The notes under the pieces were generated by a model, which was not told the origin of the DNA, searched no databases, and saw only the letters and a list, made by a program, of their open reading frames with translations. The position numbers were made by a program, and so were the translations under genes. Shown here piece by piece: positions 34,102-42,486 of a DNA stretch of 64,000 nucleotides. This DNA comes from Ferdinandcohnia sp047238305 (lineage in GTDB: Bacteria; Bacillota; Bacilli; Bacillales; Bacillaceae_L). The stretch lies in the NCBI RefSeq assembly GCF_047238305.1, contig NZ_JBDFMO010000001.1, positions 558,001 through 622,000 on the forward strand, given 5' to 3'. Each line of letters begins with the position of its first letter. Within the stretch, counting starts at the first letter, position 1.

Positions 34102-34141
34102 TTTCATCATCCTAAATAAGATAATCAAACATCTATGTTAT

Positions 34142-34170
34142 ATCATAGCCTATCCAATCAATTTTATCAA
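34142..34170 (-). promoter_or_regulatory. sigma-A promoter of dgkB
   Basis: TTGATA (34165-34170), 17-base spacer, TATGAT (34142-34147) on the minus strand. Confidence 0.7.
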
Positions 34171-34272
34171 TTTTGACACTAGCAAAAAAATCCATTTTTT
34201 CACAGTTATTTCTTATTTCATCTATATTCAAAAATAGGTTACCCAGCTTGCCCAAATTCTTTTATTTAAAAA

Positions 34273-34297
34273 TGCGCTTGGCCAAAACCAAAACGCA
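34273..34297 (-). terminator. terminator of the ECF sigma operon
   Basis: TGCG-TTTTGG pairs with CCAA-GCGCA (one mismatch), then ATTTTTAAATAAAAG on the minus strand. Moderate quality. Confidence 0.5.
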
Positions 34298-34310
34298 CTT
34301 TTCATCATTC

Positions 34311-35264
34311 CTACATTTTTTCAACAAGATTAACAGTCACTAGGTCGCTATTAAAAATGGATAGCTTGTAAGTTCCTTCCCCTAGTTTTTTTGTGCCCTT
34401 GTACAATTTTTCTTGGGTACTTTCCTCGTAAACCTCATCAATCCCGCCTCGTTCAGTTGTGTCAATCTTATCCCACGTCATATTTCCATTTTCTAGTTCA
34501 TTATTTGAAATAGCAGACAGCAGAATATTACTCTTTTCATCTACATGAACTGATACATTCGATGCTCCGTCTACCACCCAGTTATTTTCAAGGGAACCAG
34601 GATAAAGTGAAACATGATTTTGTTGGCCACGAACCTCTAAATGAATTGAACTTGGCACAATAACCGTTGGCTCTACAGTTGTATACGTGGAAAAAGGGCT
34701 CGCTTGTTCAGCTGGTTCTTTCAATGTCACGTACATTGTGTCACCAACAGCCTTCGTAAATACATAATCACTCGTTTCCGAAATGATCGGCTCAGCTTTT
34801 GGGTGAACCGTTGCTTGGTAAACTCCAAACACATGTAATTCATTTTTAGCGGAGCCTTCAATTTTACTTGTTACCCCATTCGTTTCAAGGACCACTCGTT
34901 TGATGTCACCTGATATCTTTTCCTCTACAACTGGCAAATCCATTGAACGATGCTCTGCCCCAATCGCACCTTCAACCTTATCAACCAATCCTACAGATGA
35001 CAACAGAGTAAAGCCGATCCCAATCGTTCCAATAATCCCTACAAATACAATACTTAAAAAGTCATATTTTACGATTGGATTTTCCTGTTTTGATAAAAAG
35101 AGATAGACGACAATCTCAATTCCTAAGACGATTAGAATGATCGGCCACCATACTAGCAGTGGCTCCATCATTGGCATTCCCTTTATTTGTGATACAAAAA
35201 GGAGAACACCAAGTAAAATCAAAGACAATCCCATTGACACAGAACCAACACGCCATTTTCTCAT
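34311..35264 (-). CDS. membrane protein with LiaF/DUF5668-like N-terminus and extracytoplasmic domain
   Basis: A 317-residue protein of unknown function. Three hydrophobic segments (about 9-30, 36-57, 70-95) resemble the LiaI/LiaF transmembrane module; about 220 residues follow outside the cell, rich in beta-type pattern and ending NSDLVTVNLVEKM. In LiaF-type proteins this part senses envelope stress, so a role in the stress response governed by the adjacent ECF sigma is an inference. Its start overlaps the upstream stop as TAATG. It is the fourth and last gene of the sigma operon. Confidence 0.7.
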   Translation of the reverse strand: MRKWRVGSVSMGLSLILLGVLLFVSQIKGMPMMEPLLVWWPIILIVLGIEIVVYLFLSKQENPIVKYDFLSIVFVGIIGTIGIGFTLLSSVGLVDKVEGAIGAEHRSMDLPVVEEKISGDIKRVVLETNGVTSKIEGSAKNELHVFGVYQATVHPKAEPIISETSDYVFTKAVGDTMYVTLKEPAEQASPFSTYTTVEPTVIVPSSIHLEVRGQQNHVSLYPGSLENNWVVDGASNVSVHVDEKSNILLSAISNNELENGNMTWDKIDTTERGGIDEVYEESTQEKLYKGTKKLGEGTYKLSIFNSDLVTVNLVEKM

Positions 35265-36358
35265 TACGCATTCTCCTTCCGTTTTTTACTGCCTACCATA
35301 AGCTTCAAGCCACCACCGATTAAGAGGATGCAGATGATCGTGCCCTGAAAATATGAGTAGTAGAAGTGTTGAATATCAAAATGAAACATTCTCGCAACCA
35401 TTGGACCAACAGTAGGTAGGAGAACATTTACTAGTAAATAATAGAGTCCTAGCGCAATTAAACCGAATCCAACCCATTTTTGGTGGTTGACAATGTAGGA
35501 GACCACGGGAACATCCTCAAGCTCCTCTTCGCCATGCTTTGACACCTTCTGAAGGGCATCGAAGAAGCTATAAAACCAAATGATTGGGATTAAAAACAAG
35601 AACAAGGATAGGCGAAGCACATCTAAAATGTATATAGCGAATAAAAAGGCCGCCATCAGCTGTATCCCCCGTTTTTGTAAGCCAAGATACAAATGCCCAG
35701 CTCCTGGGAATATCGCAAGAACCGTTGCGAGCGTTTTGCTTTTACGTCCTTGCTCCCGTCTTGTTTCCTCAAAATCCTCTAAAATTGTCTTATCGACCAA
35801 TTCTTCTCCACGCTGTTTTTTACTTACAAGCTGAACTGCATCAAACATGTTATATACCCAAATAATTGGGAGAACACCAAGAAACACCATGAATGCCCCT
35901 TGATTTGTAAACACTGAAATAAATACAACCATCGTTCCTAACCCAAAAAAACCAATTAGAAAAGTTAAACCACGATTAATCAAGCCTAGCTGAAAATGCC
36001 CCAATCCTGGGATAAATGAAAGGATAATCGTATAAAAACGATCTGAGTCATCAGTTCGAACTGAAACGACTTGCCCTTCTTCTGATTGAATCACTTGCTG
36101 ATGTTGATTATGCTTGTTATTTCGCAATAGGAAGATGATCATATCGAGCACATTGATTACTCCAACGAAAAATGCAAAGATCAGCCCAACAAAAAATGGG
36201 TCCTCATACCCTACCATAAATGTGCCAAAGATTCCTATTAAAACGGAGCCAACGGTTCCCACTCCATAGAGAAACCCTCTTACTTTTCGATTCACGTAAA
36301 AATGGCCAACACCTGGAATAAATGATAGAAAAAAGGCTAGTACTGGATTATAACTCAT
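35264..36358 (-). CDS. polytopic membrane protein made of three ~101-residue repeats (TM2-like)
   Basis: A 364-residue membrane protein. Three related units start at about residues 13, 115 and 216, each with a FIPGxGHFxxGxxxRG motif (FIPGVGHFYVNRKVRG, FIPGLGHFQLGLINRG, IFPGAGHLYLGLQKRG) at a helix end. Two units also keep a PIIWVYNMFDAVQLVSK / PIIWFYSFFDALQKVSK end; in the first this part is worn down. The motif resembles TM2-domain proteins of Bacillus. A single helix pair follows (about 290-360). Function unknown. Co-translated with the anti-sigma gene (ATGA overlap) and with the next gene. Confidence 0.75.
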   Translation of the reverse strand: MSYNPVLAFFLSFIPGVGHFYVNRKVRGFLYGVGTVGSVLIGIFGTFMVGYEDPFFVGLIFAFFVGVINVLDMIIFLLRNNKHNQHQQVIQSEEGQVVSVRTDDSDRFYTIILSFIPGLGHFQLGLINRGLTFLIGFFGLGTMVVFISVFTNQGAFMVFLGVLPIIWVYNMFDAVQLVSKKQRGEELVDKTILEDFEETRREQGRKSKTLATVLAIFPGAGHLYLGLQKRGIQLMAAFLFAIYILDVLRLSLFLFLIPIIWFYSFFDALQKVSKHGEEELEDVPVVSYIVNHQKWVGFGLIALGLYYLLVNVLLPTVGPMVARMFHFDIQHFYYSYFQGTIICILLIGGGLKLMVGSKKRKENA

Positions 36359-36798
36359 TTTTCTCCCTCCTCATGACTTGTTTCGATTATGTCAAACAGC
36401 GATAATGCTTTTTCCATCAAATGATTTGAAACAGATTGTTTTTGCTCTGAAAAACTAGATGCTTCAACTGTACCGATAATTCCTGTCATACTCTGGAATA
36501 CCCCGGTTGACATCAGAGTCAATGTCACAACTGCGGCAACTCCATAGTGAAAAATCGGACTTTGTAAAAACGACTTCCTTAGCTTTTCTTTTTGTAGTGG
36601 AAGCTTTGCGGTTACCTCATCTGTAAAGCGATCATTATCCAGGGCAGGTAACTCCTCTGCTTGGGATTCCACTAATTCCATATAGATTTCTAAACATTGG
36701 TCGCAAGAGAATAGGTGATTTTCGAGTTCTTCCCGCTTCGGTTCTTCCATCTCATCCTTTATATACGACAACCACTCTTCATTGCTGAAATGCCTCAT
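36355..36798 (-). CDS. anti-sigma factor with zinc-finger (zf-HC2) domain
   Basis: A 147-residue single-pass protein. The N-terminal ZAS motif has H-x3-C-x2-C (HLFSCDQC, about residues 28-35), the Zn-binding form of anti-sigma factors that hold ECF sigma factors at the membrane. One helix at about 90-112 (FHYGVAAVVTLTLMSTGVF) separates it from a short outside tail. The ATG overlaps the end of the sigma gene (ATGA), as is usual for cognate pairs. Confidence 0.88.
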   Translation of the reverse strand: MRHFSNEEWLSYIKDEMEEPKREELENHLFSCDQCLEIYMELVESQAEELPALDNDRFTDEVTAKLPLQKEKLRKSFLQSPIFHYGVAAVVTLTLMSTGVFQSMTGIIGTVEASSFSEQKQSVSNHLMEKALSLFDIIETSHEEGEK

Positions 36799-37340
36799 TT
36801 AAAATCATCCTCCTTCCAATGTTTTTTCATCCAATTTCGGGCTCGATACAGCTTCATTTCAACTGTTTTTACCTCAAGCTGCTGTTCAATCGCGATTTGT
36901 TTATAGCTTTTTTCCGCTATGTAATAGGCTTCGATCACCTCGCGATAATTCGCAGGCATATCGTGTAACCGGTTTTTGACCAATTCACGTTGTTCTTTCC
37001 GTAAAAGTGGGATAACGACACTTTCCTCCGATGAAGAGAGTGCTGGAAGATCATCTGGCTCTAAAATCAATTCATTTTGCCTCTGCTTCTTCCGTTTCAC
37101 ATCAATAGCATGGTTTACTGCAATACGGGTGATCCATCCTTTAAAGCCCTGTGCACTGTATTGGGGGAGTGCATAATAGATTTTTAAGAATACTTCCTGT
37201 GCCGCATCCTCTGCATCCTTTTCATGACGAAGAACAGGATAAATGGCCTTGAATACTAGATTCTTATATTTTTCAATGAGTAAGCGAAAGGCATGCTCAT
37301 CACCTGCTTTTGCCTTCTCAATCAGAACCTCATCTTGAAT
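36795..37340 (-). CDS. ECF-type sigma-70 factor with probable non-AUG (ATT) start
   Basis: A sigma factor of about 181 residues. Region 2 is clear (DAEDAAQEVFLKIYYALPQY, then FKGWITRIAVNHAIDVKRKK), and region 4 follows (MPANYREVIEAYYIAEKSYKQIA, VKTVEMKLYRARNWM). An internal GTG would give only the region 4 half. Upstream of it the frame is open to a TAG at about 37367 and codes the whole of region 2, but holds no ATG, GTG or TTG. The best start is ATT at 37338-37340 (reading MQDEVLIEKAKAGDEHAF), six bases after GGGGGAG; a CTG 12 bases on is the alternative. The next gene is its anti-sigma factor. Confidence 0.8.
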   Translation of the reverse strand: MQDEVLIEKAKAGDEHAFRLLIEKYKNLVFKAIYPVLRHEKDAEDAAQEVFLKIYYALPQYSAQGFKGWITRIAVNHAIDVKRKKQRQNELILEPDDLPALSSSEESVVIPLLRKEQRELVKNRLHDMPANYREVIEAYYIAEKSYKQIAIEQQLEVKTVEMKLYRARNWMKKHWKEDDFK

Positions 37341-37362
37341 TGCACTCTCCCCCTTTCTCTCT

Positions 37363-37378
37363 GTCTACCCATTTAGAC
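37363..37378. repeat. inverted repeat in the leader of the ECF sigma gene
   Basis: GTCTA-N6-TAGAC. It lies about 25 bases upstream of the presumed start codon and could be an operator or a leader RNA hairpin. Confidence 0.5.
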
Positions 37379-37429
37379 GAACTAACACCTACTATACCCT
37401 ACAGTTTTTAGAAAAAAATTTTTTCGCAT

Positions 37430-37457
37430 AAAAAAAGACCCTCAACACTGAAGGTCT
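37430..37457 (-). terminator. intrinsic terminator of the 87-residue membrane protein gene
   Basis: AGACCTTCA/TGAGGGTCT stem (nine pairs, one G-U), four-base loop and T7 on the minus strand. Confidence 0.8.
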
Positions 37458-37467
37458 GCCGATCACG

Positions 37468-37731
37468 TTATTTATTTCGATGTTTTAGTTTATAGATTAA
37501 GGTTGCGATTAAGGTTGATGGTAGATTTATAAGATTTCCTTGAAGATTGAATTGTAATTGCTGTTCTTCAAAGGACATATCATCGTATGTTTCGTTATGG
37601 CTTTTTTTCGTTCTTTTGAATTCTTCCTTCGTCGCCGCTATGTTTCGGTACTGAATCGGAATCATCACTAACACGTAAAGAAGAAGAATGCCACCGATTA
37701 CATAAAACATAAAACCGTCTTCCATCATCAT
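37468..37731 (-). CDS. small membrane protein of unknown function (DUF3949-like pattern)
   Basis: An 87-residue protein with one N-terminal helix (about 8-28) and a cytoplasmic part with the block YDDMSFEEQQLQFNLQGN and an ending LIATLIYKLKHR. It may belong to the DUF3949 group of Bacillus; I am not certain. Three ATGs stand in a row (37731, 37728, 37725) after GAGGGGGTA, and spacing favours the third. It is a monocistronic unit with its own terminator. Confidence 0.65.
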   Translation of the reverse strand: MMMEDGFMFYVIGGILLLYVLVMIPIQYRNIAATKEEFKRTKKSHNETYDDMSFEEQQLQFNLQGNLINLPSTLIATLIYKLKHRNK

Positions 37732-37941
37732 TACCCCCTCGGAAAAAAATCATATACTTAGTTTACGAATAGCACTCTTAGAAGGTTTCAAATAAATGTC
37801 ATTTTTTAAATCTGAACAACTCATTTCCTCCATACCTGCCATATTCAAACAAAAAATGACAATTTAGCAAAGGAATACTAAGATGTTATGTTAAAATATG
37901 TATGGATTGGATATTTTCGTAACAGGAGGAGAGCCATTACC

Positions 37942-38595
37942 ATGAAATTTTATAGAAGAAATTTATTCACAATACTGACAGTTGTATTTGTGATTTTGTT
38001 GGCGGCTTGTCAAGACTCATCTCAAGAATCAGGTACCAAGTTAGACAAACCATCCCAAAATGAGCAGACATCTCAAACTAAAAAAGATGATACTGCTAAA
38101 ACAGATTCAACGGAAACTGCTTCAAACACAGACAACACTCAAACAAATTCCACTGATACTAGTAATATTGATACAAACGAAAAAGAAGATACATCAAACA
38201 TTGTAACCGAAAAAGAAGAAAAACCAGCTTCAAATACGACAGCCAGTTTCAAGGAAGAGTATCTAAAAAAATTAAATGATACTAAAAAAGAAACCGATGA
38301 AATGGAAGCAACCGATACATCCACCTTCGCTCTAAAAAAAGTGGAAAACGATCGATGGGAAGCTTGGGATGAATTGTTGAATGAAGTATATGGAGTCCTA
38401 AAAGGGCAACTTTCATCAGAAGAGATGGATCAATTGAGAAATGAGCAACGGAATTGGCTAAAATATAGAGATGATTCTGCATTAGAAGCATCACTAAAAT
38501 ACAAAGGTGGTACGCAGGAACATTTAGAATATGTGGCTGTACTGGCTGATCTTACAGAAGTAAGATGCTATGAGTTGGTTGAAGATTATATGTAA
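37942..38595 (+). CDS. lipoprotein with C-terminal LprI-like (DUF1311) domain
   Basis: A 217-residue lipoprotein. The signal peptide ends ILLAAC (Cys about residue 25). A long linker (about 28-115) is low complexity, rich in S, T, D, N, K and E, as expected for a wall-spanning spacer. The C-terminal part (about 117-217) has the pattern of LprI N-terminal-like lysozyme-inhibitor domains: KKVENDRWEAWDELLNEVYGVLK and LRNEQRNWLKYRDDSA. Cysteine is found near the C-terminus (VRCYELV). The ATG at 37942 follows AGGAGGAG and starts the signal peptide. Inhibition of lysozyme-like enzymes is inferred only from the family name. Confidence 0.75.
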   Translation: MKFYRRNLFTILTVVFVILLAACQDSSQESGTKLDKPSQNEQTSQTKKDDTAKTDSTETASNTDNTQTNSTDTSNIDTNEKEDTSNIVTEKEEKPASNTTASFKEEYLKKLNDTKKETDEMEATDTSTFALKKVENDRWEAWDELLNEVYGVLKGQLSSEEMDQLRNEQRNWLKYRDDSALEASLKYKGGTQEHLEYVAVLADLTEVRCYELVEDYM

Positions 38596-38613
38596 GATTT
38601 GAATCGAGTGATT

Positions 38614-38642
38614 AAAGGCATTGCTAGTAAGCAATGCCTTTT
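38614..38642 (+). terminator. intrinsic terminator of the LprI-like lipoprotein gene
   Basis: Twelve-pair stem AAAGGCATTGCT/AGCAATGCCTTT with a four-base loop; it also lies at the end of the convergent acetyltransferase gene. Confidence 0.8.
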
Positions 38643-38664
38643 GTGCTACCACATGTAAAGGTTC

Positions 38665-39225
38665 TTACACTATTTTTGCATAGATGCATGTATTTCTTAA
38701 TTCATTTGTTACAGGAGATACATCCTCATTTTTCAAGATAGCTTCCAAAGTAAACCCTAACCGTTCTGGAATCGCTCGACTCTTCCTATTTTTTTCATCA
38801 CACCTTATTTCAACTCTATTTGCATTCAACTCATTGAAAGCAAACTCAGCAATTCCCTTAACCGCTTCAGTCATGTAGCCTTTTCCACTATAACGACTAT
38901 CAATCCAGTATCCTATTTCAAACTTAGGGACAGCCCAATCAATTCTATGTAATCCAGAAGATGCAATGAATTCCCCGGTTTCTTTTAAAAAGACTAGTAA
39001 TCTTAAATCCTCTCTTTTCAAAAAGGATATATGTGCAGATCTAATATTCAATTCTATATCTTGTTCCGTTTGCTCTTTTTGAGCAAATGGCATCCACGGT
39101 TTAAGCTCATTTATTGAAGCCATAATAGCGTCATGTACAACTTTACCGTCTCCCGGTTTGGGCATACGGATGATCAGTCTTTCCGTCGTAAATTCTTCTG
39201 GAAACTCTATAAGCAATGGGTTCAT
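38665..39225 (-). CDS. GNAT-family N-acetyltransferase (RimJ/RimL type)
   Basis: A 186-residue acetyltransferase. N-terminal TERLIIRMPKPGDGKVV is the RimJ/RimL opening; the acetyl-CoA binding motif A reads IDSRYSGKGYMTEAVKGIAEFAF (split by the RYSGKGY loop), and IPERLGFTLEAILKN is the motif B end. It acetylates an unknown amine, possibly a ribosomal protein or small molecule. The ATG at 39225 has GGGAGAG upstream; the open frame further up has no site. Confidence 0.85.
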   Translation of the reverse strand: MNPLLIEFPEEFTTERLIIRMPKPGDGKVVHDAIMASINELKPWMPFAQKEQTEQDIELNIRSAHISFLKREDLRLLVFLKETGEFIASSGLHRIDWAVPKFEIGYWIDSRYSGKGYMTEAVKGIAEFAFNELNANRVEIRCDEKNRKSRAIPERLGFTLEAILKNEDVSPVTNELRNTCIYAKIV

Positions 39226-39318
39226 TCTTTTCTCTCCCTTTCCAAAATTCTCCTTTTTGATATCATAGGTTTTTTCCTTACTAAAATCAATGAAAATCAA
39301 AACGTATGTTTATTCTAG

Positions 39319-39528
39319 TTATTTGTGAACTTTGGGGAATTCGCGTTTTCTGTGTTTATCACAAGCTTCTTGTTGAGGTCTAGCTGGCCGGTCTACCGAA
39401 GCATAGCTTACGGCACATCTACTGTGATATTTGAGCCGAGCGTGTACCGCTAGAACAGTCTTGCGGCACATGCCTAGTGCTATTTCAACCAAATATGTAC
39501 ACTTAGTCCTCCCCCCTACCGGGCGCAC
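39319..39528 (-). other. unexplained G+C-richer segment with repeated block and an unlikely ORF
   Basis: This stretch follows the gatB terminator and is clearly richer in G+C than its surroundings. On the minus strand it holds an open frame of 69 codons (MRPVGGRTKCTYLVEIALG...) with no ribosome-binding site. ATGTGCCGcAAG and ATGTGCCGtAAG occur 51 bases apart, and CCGTAAGC-TAT-GCTTCGG can fold. It looks more like a repeat remnant or structured RNA than a gene. No family is recognised. Confidence 0.4.
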
Positions 39529-39531
39529 ACG

Positions 39532-39558
39532 AAAAAAAGACCCGCTCTTCAGCAGGTC
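39532..39558 (-). terminator. intrinsic terminator of gatCAB
   Basis: GACCTGCT/AGCGGGTC stem (eight pairs, one G-U), GAAG loop and T7 on the minus strand. Confidence 0.85.
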
Positions 39559-39568
39559 CCTTTCGCAA

Positions 39569-40999
39569 TTATAGTTTATTCATTTCTTCAACAAGGATTT
39601 TGTTAACCATTTGTGGGTTAGCTTGTCCTTTCGTTTGTTTCATGACTTGACCGACTAAGAAGCCGATTGCTTTTCCTTTTCCGCTCTTATAATCATCTAC
39701 TGATTGTGGGTTGTTTGCGATAACCTCCACGATGATCTTTGTTAACGCACCTTCATCGGAAATCTGAACGAGGCCTTTTTCCTTCACGATTGCTTCTGCC
39801 TCTCCGCCATTTTCAATTAATTCTTTAAAAACGGTTTTCGCAATCTTAGAAGAAATCGTTCCGTTCTCGATTAGCTTGATCATGCCTGCAAGACTCGCTG
39901 GCGTTAAGGCAATTTCATGTAATTCCTTCTGCTCCGCATTTAGGTAACCAGAAACCTCACCCATAATCCAGTTTGATGCTTGCTTTGCATCTGCACCGTT
40001 CGCAACTGTTTCTTCAAAGAAATCTGAGGTTTCTTTCGTAACAGTAAGTACAGCTGCATCATATTCCGGTAGACCAAGTTGTTCAATATAACGTTTTTTA
40101 CGAACGTCTGGAAGCTCAGGAATTTCTGCACGAACTCTTTCCATCCACTCATCGTCAATATAAAGTTCCACTAAGTCAGGTTCAGGGAAGTATCGGTAAT
40201 CATCAGAACCTTCCTTAACACGCATTAAAATCGTTGATTTTGACGATTCATCATATCGGCGTGTTTCCTGTTCAATCACACCACCTGCAGATAAAACTTC
40301 TGCTTGGCGAATTTCCTCATACTCAAGACCATTTTTAACAAATGCGAATGAGTTCAGGTTCTTTAACTCTGTCTTTGTTCCAAACTCTTGTTGACCGACA
40401 GGACGTAATGAGATGTTGGCATCGCAACGGAGTGAGCCCTCCTCCATTTTACAGTCGGACACACCTGTATATTGGACAATTGATTTTAATTTCTCTAAAT
40501 ATGCATATGCTTCTTCTGGTGTACGAATGTCTGGCTCTGATACGATTTCAATCAATGGTGTTCCTTGACGGTTCAGGTCGACTAATGAATAGCCTCGACC
40601 AGAGTGAGTAAGCTTACCAGCATCTTCTTCTAGGTGAAGACGAGTAATCCCAATCTTTTTCTTTTCACCGTTCACTTCAATTTCAATCCAGCCATGCTCA
40701 CCAATCGGCTTATCAAATTGAGAGATTTGGTAGGCCTTTGGATTATCCGGATAAAAATAGTTTTTACGGTCAAATTTTGTTTCCTGATTAATCTCACAGT
40801 TTAAAGCCATAGCAGCCTTCATTGCCCACTCAACAGCTTTTTTATTAACAACCGGAAGAACACCTGGGTATCCTAATTCAACGACACTTGTGTTTGTATT
40901 TGGAGCAGCCCCAAATTCGTTTGGCGCGCTTGAAAATATTTTTGATTCGGTTTTCAGTTCGACGTGAACCTCCAACCCGATAACTGTTTCAAACTTCAT
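39569..40999 (-). CDS. gatB: Asp-tRNA(Asn)/Glu-tRNA(Gln) amidotransferase subunit B
   Basis: A 476-residue protein, full length. N-terminal kinase/transamidase part starts FETVIGLEVHVELKTESKIFSSAP and has the ITRLHLEEDAGKLTH and LVDLNRQGTPLIEIVSEPD blocks; the C-terminal YqeY-like tRNA-binding tail ends KGQANPQMVNKILVEE. GatB phosphorylates the misacylated Glu-tRNA(Gln) and directs ammonia from GatA to it. Its gene is 15 bases downstream of gatA. Confidence 0.97.
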   Translation of the reverse strand: MKFETVIGLEVHVELKTESKIFSSAPNEFGAAPNTNTSVVELGYPGVLPVVNKKAVEWAMKAAMALNCEINQETKFDRKNYFYPDNPKAYQISQFDKPIGEHGWIEIEVNGEKKKIGITRLHLEEDAGKLTHSGRGYSLVDLNRQGTPLIEIVSEPDIRTPEEAYAYLEKLKSIVQYTGVSDCKMEEGSLRCDANISLRPVGQQEFGTKTELKNLNSFAFVKNGLEYEEIRQAEVLSAGGVIEQETRRYDESSKSTILMRVKEGSDDYRYFPEPDLVELYIDDEWMERVRAEIPELPDVRKKRYIEQLGLPEYDAAVLTVTKETSDFFEETVANGADAKQASNWIMGEVSGYLNAEQKELHEIALTPASLAGMIKLIENGTISSKIAKTVFKELIENGGEAEAIVKEKGLVQISDEGALTKIIVEVIANNPQSVDDYKSGKGKAIGFLVGQVMKQTKGQANPQMVNKILVEEMNKL

Positions 41000-41014
41000 T
41001 TTTGTTTTCCCCCC

Positions 41015-42472
41015 TTACAATTGTGGTTTTTGTTTATGATGATCGGTTGCTTTTTCAAACGCATCTGCAACACGATAAATGGTACTTTCATCAAAATGCT
41101 TTCCAATAATTTGGAGTCCTAGTGGTAATCCATTTGAAAAACCACATGGAACTGATATTCCTGGTACACCCGCTAGGTTTACTGGGATGGTTAGAATATC
41201 ATTGGCATACATAGTAAGTGGGTCCTCCATGTTTTCACCAATCTTAAATGCTGGTGTCGGTGTGGTAGGTCCAATGATCACATCGTACTTTTCAAATACA
41301 TCTTCAAAGTCTTTCTTGATTAATGTACGAACTTTCTGCGCTTTTTTATAGTAAGCATCATAATACCCTGAGCTAAGAGCAAACGTTCCAAGCATGATAC
41401 GACGTTTTACCTCGTCCCCAAAGCCCTCGCTTCTTGTTTGCTTGTACATTTCAATCAGATTTTCGGCATTGTCTGTACGATATCCATAACGAACCCCGTC
41501 GAAACGAGCAAGGTTTGCAGATGCCTCTGATGAGGAAAGTAAGTAATAAGTAGCAAGTGCATATTTAGAATGTGGAAGTGAAACTTCTTCCCAAGTTGCA
41601 CCTAGCCCTTCAAGAACTTTTAAGGAATCAAGAACAGATTGACGGACTTCTTCATTTACACCCTCACCGAGGTATTCCTTTGGCACGGCGATTTTTAAAC
41701 CCTTAATATCACCAGTGAGTGCTGATACGTAGTTCGGTACGTCTACATTAGCAGAAGTCGCATCCATTGGATCCACTCCAGAAATCGCCTGTAAAAGATA
41801 AGCATTGTCCTCAACTGTGCGAGTGAGCGGACCAATTTGATCTAATGACGACGCAAAAGCGATTAAACCAAAACGTGATACTCTTCCGTACGTAGGTTTT
41901 AAACCAACCACACCACAGAAAGCTGCCGGTTGACGAATCGAACCACCTGTATCGGAGCCGAGTGAGAATAAGACTTCTCCTGCTGCAACAGCAGCTGCCG
42001 AGCCACCACTAGAACCTCCTGGAACACGTTCGAGATCCCAAGGGTTCTTTGTTGCCATGAATCCAGAGTTTTCATTCGATGAACCCATTGCAAATTCGTC
42101 CATGTTCAATTTACCAACCGTAACCGTTTGAGCCTTCTGAAGCTTTTGGACAGCTGTTGCATCATAGATAGGATCAAAGTTTTCAAGAATTTTACTTGCT
42201 GCCGTCGTACGAAGGCCTTTTGTGACGATATTGTCTTTCACACCAATCGGCATACCAAATAATAGACCCAGCTCATCGCTATTTCCAAGCGCTTCATCTA
42301 ATTGTTTTGCATAATCTCTTGCATTTTCTTCATTTAATGTTAAAAAAGCTTGTACCTTATCATCAACCGCGTTGATTCGCTTAAATGACTCTTCCACAAG
42401 GTCTGAAACTGAAATTTCTTTTTTATGTAAAAGTGAATGTAATTCTGAGACTTTATGATCAAAAAGTGACAT
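41015..42472 (-). CDS. gatA: Asp-tRNA(Asn)/Glu-tRNA(Gln) amidotransferase subunit A
   Basis: A 485-residue amidase-signature enzyme that frees ammonia from glutamine. The Ser-cisSer-Lys triad is visible as K in GVKDNIVTKG (about residue 79), the first Ser in PGGSSGGSAAAVAAG (about 152) and the nucleophile in GSDTGGSIRQPAAF (about 176-178). It is the middle gene of gatCAB; GGGGGGAGAAAGG precedes the ATG. Confidence 0.97.
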   Translation of the reverse strand: MSLFDHKVSELHSLLHKKEISVSDLVEESFKRINAVDDKVQAFLTLNEENARDYAKQLDEALGNSDELGLLFGMPIGVKDNIVTKGLRTTAASKILENFDPIYDATAVQKLQKAQTVTVGKLNMDEFAMGSSNENSGFMATKNPWDLERVPGGSSGGSAAAVAAGEVLFSLGSDTGGSIRQPAAFCGVVGLKPTYGRVSRFGLIAFASSLDQIGPLTRTVEDNAYLLQAISGVDPMDATSANVDVPNYVSALTGDIKGLKIAVPKEYLGEGVNEEVRQSVLDSLKVLEGLGATWEEVSLPHSKYALATYYLLSSSEASANLARFDGVRYGYRTDNAENLIEMYKQTRSEGFGDEVKRRIMLGTFALSSGYYDAYYKKAQKVRTLIKKDFEDVFEKYDVIIGPTTPTPAFKIGENMEDPLTMYANDILTIPVNLAGVPGISVPCGFSNGLPLGLQIIGKHFDESTIYRVADAFEKATDHHKQKPQL

Positions 42473-42486
42473 CCTTTCTCCCCCCT

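Noticed and set aside
37100..37102. GTG inside the ECF sigma gene as its start
   Set aside because: It would remove region 2, which is clearly coded upstream in the same frame.
39319..39528. The 69-codon minus-strand frame as a gene, or a group II intron fragment
   Set aside because: There is no ribosome-binding site and no protein-like pattern that I recognise; no group II intron domain V motif is visible.
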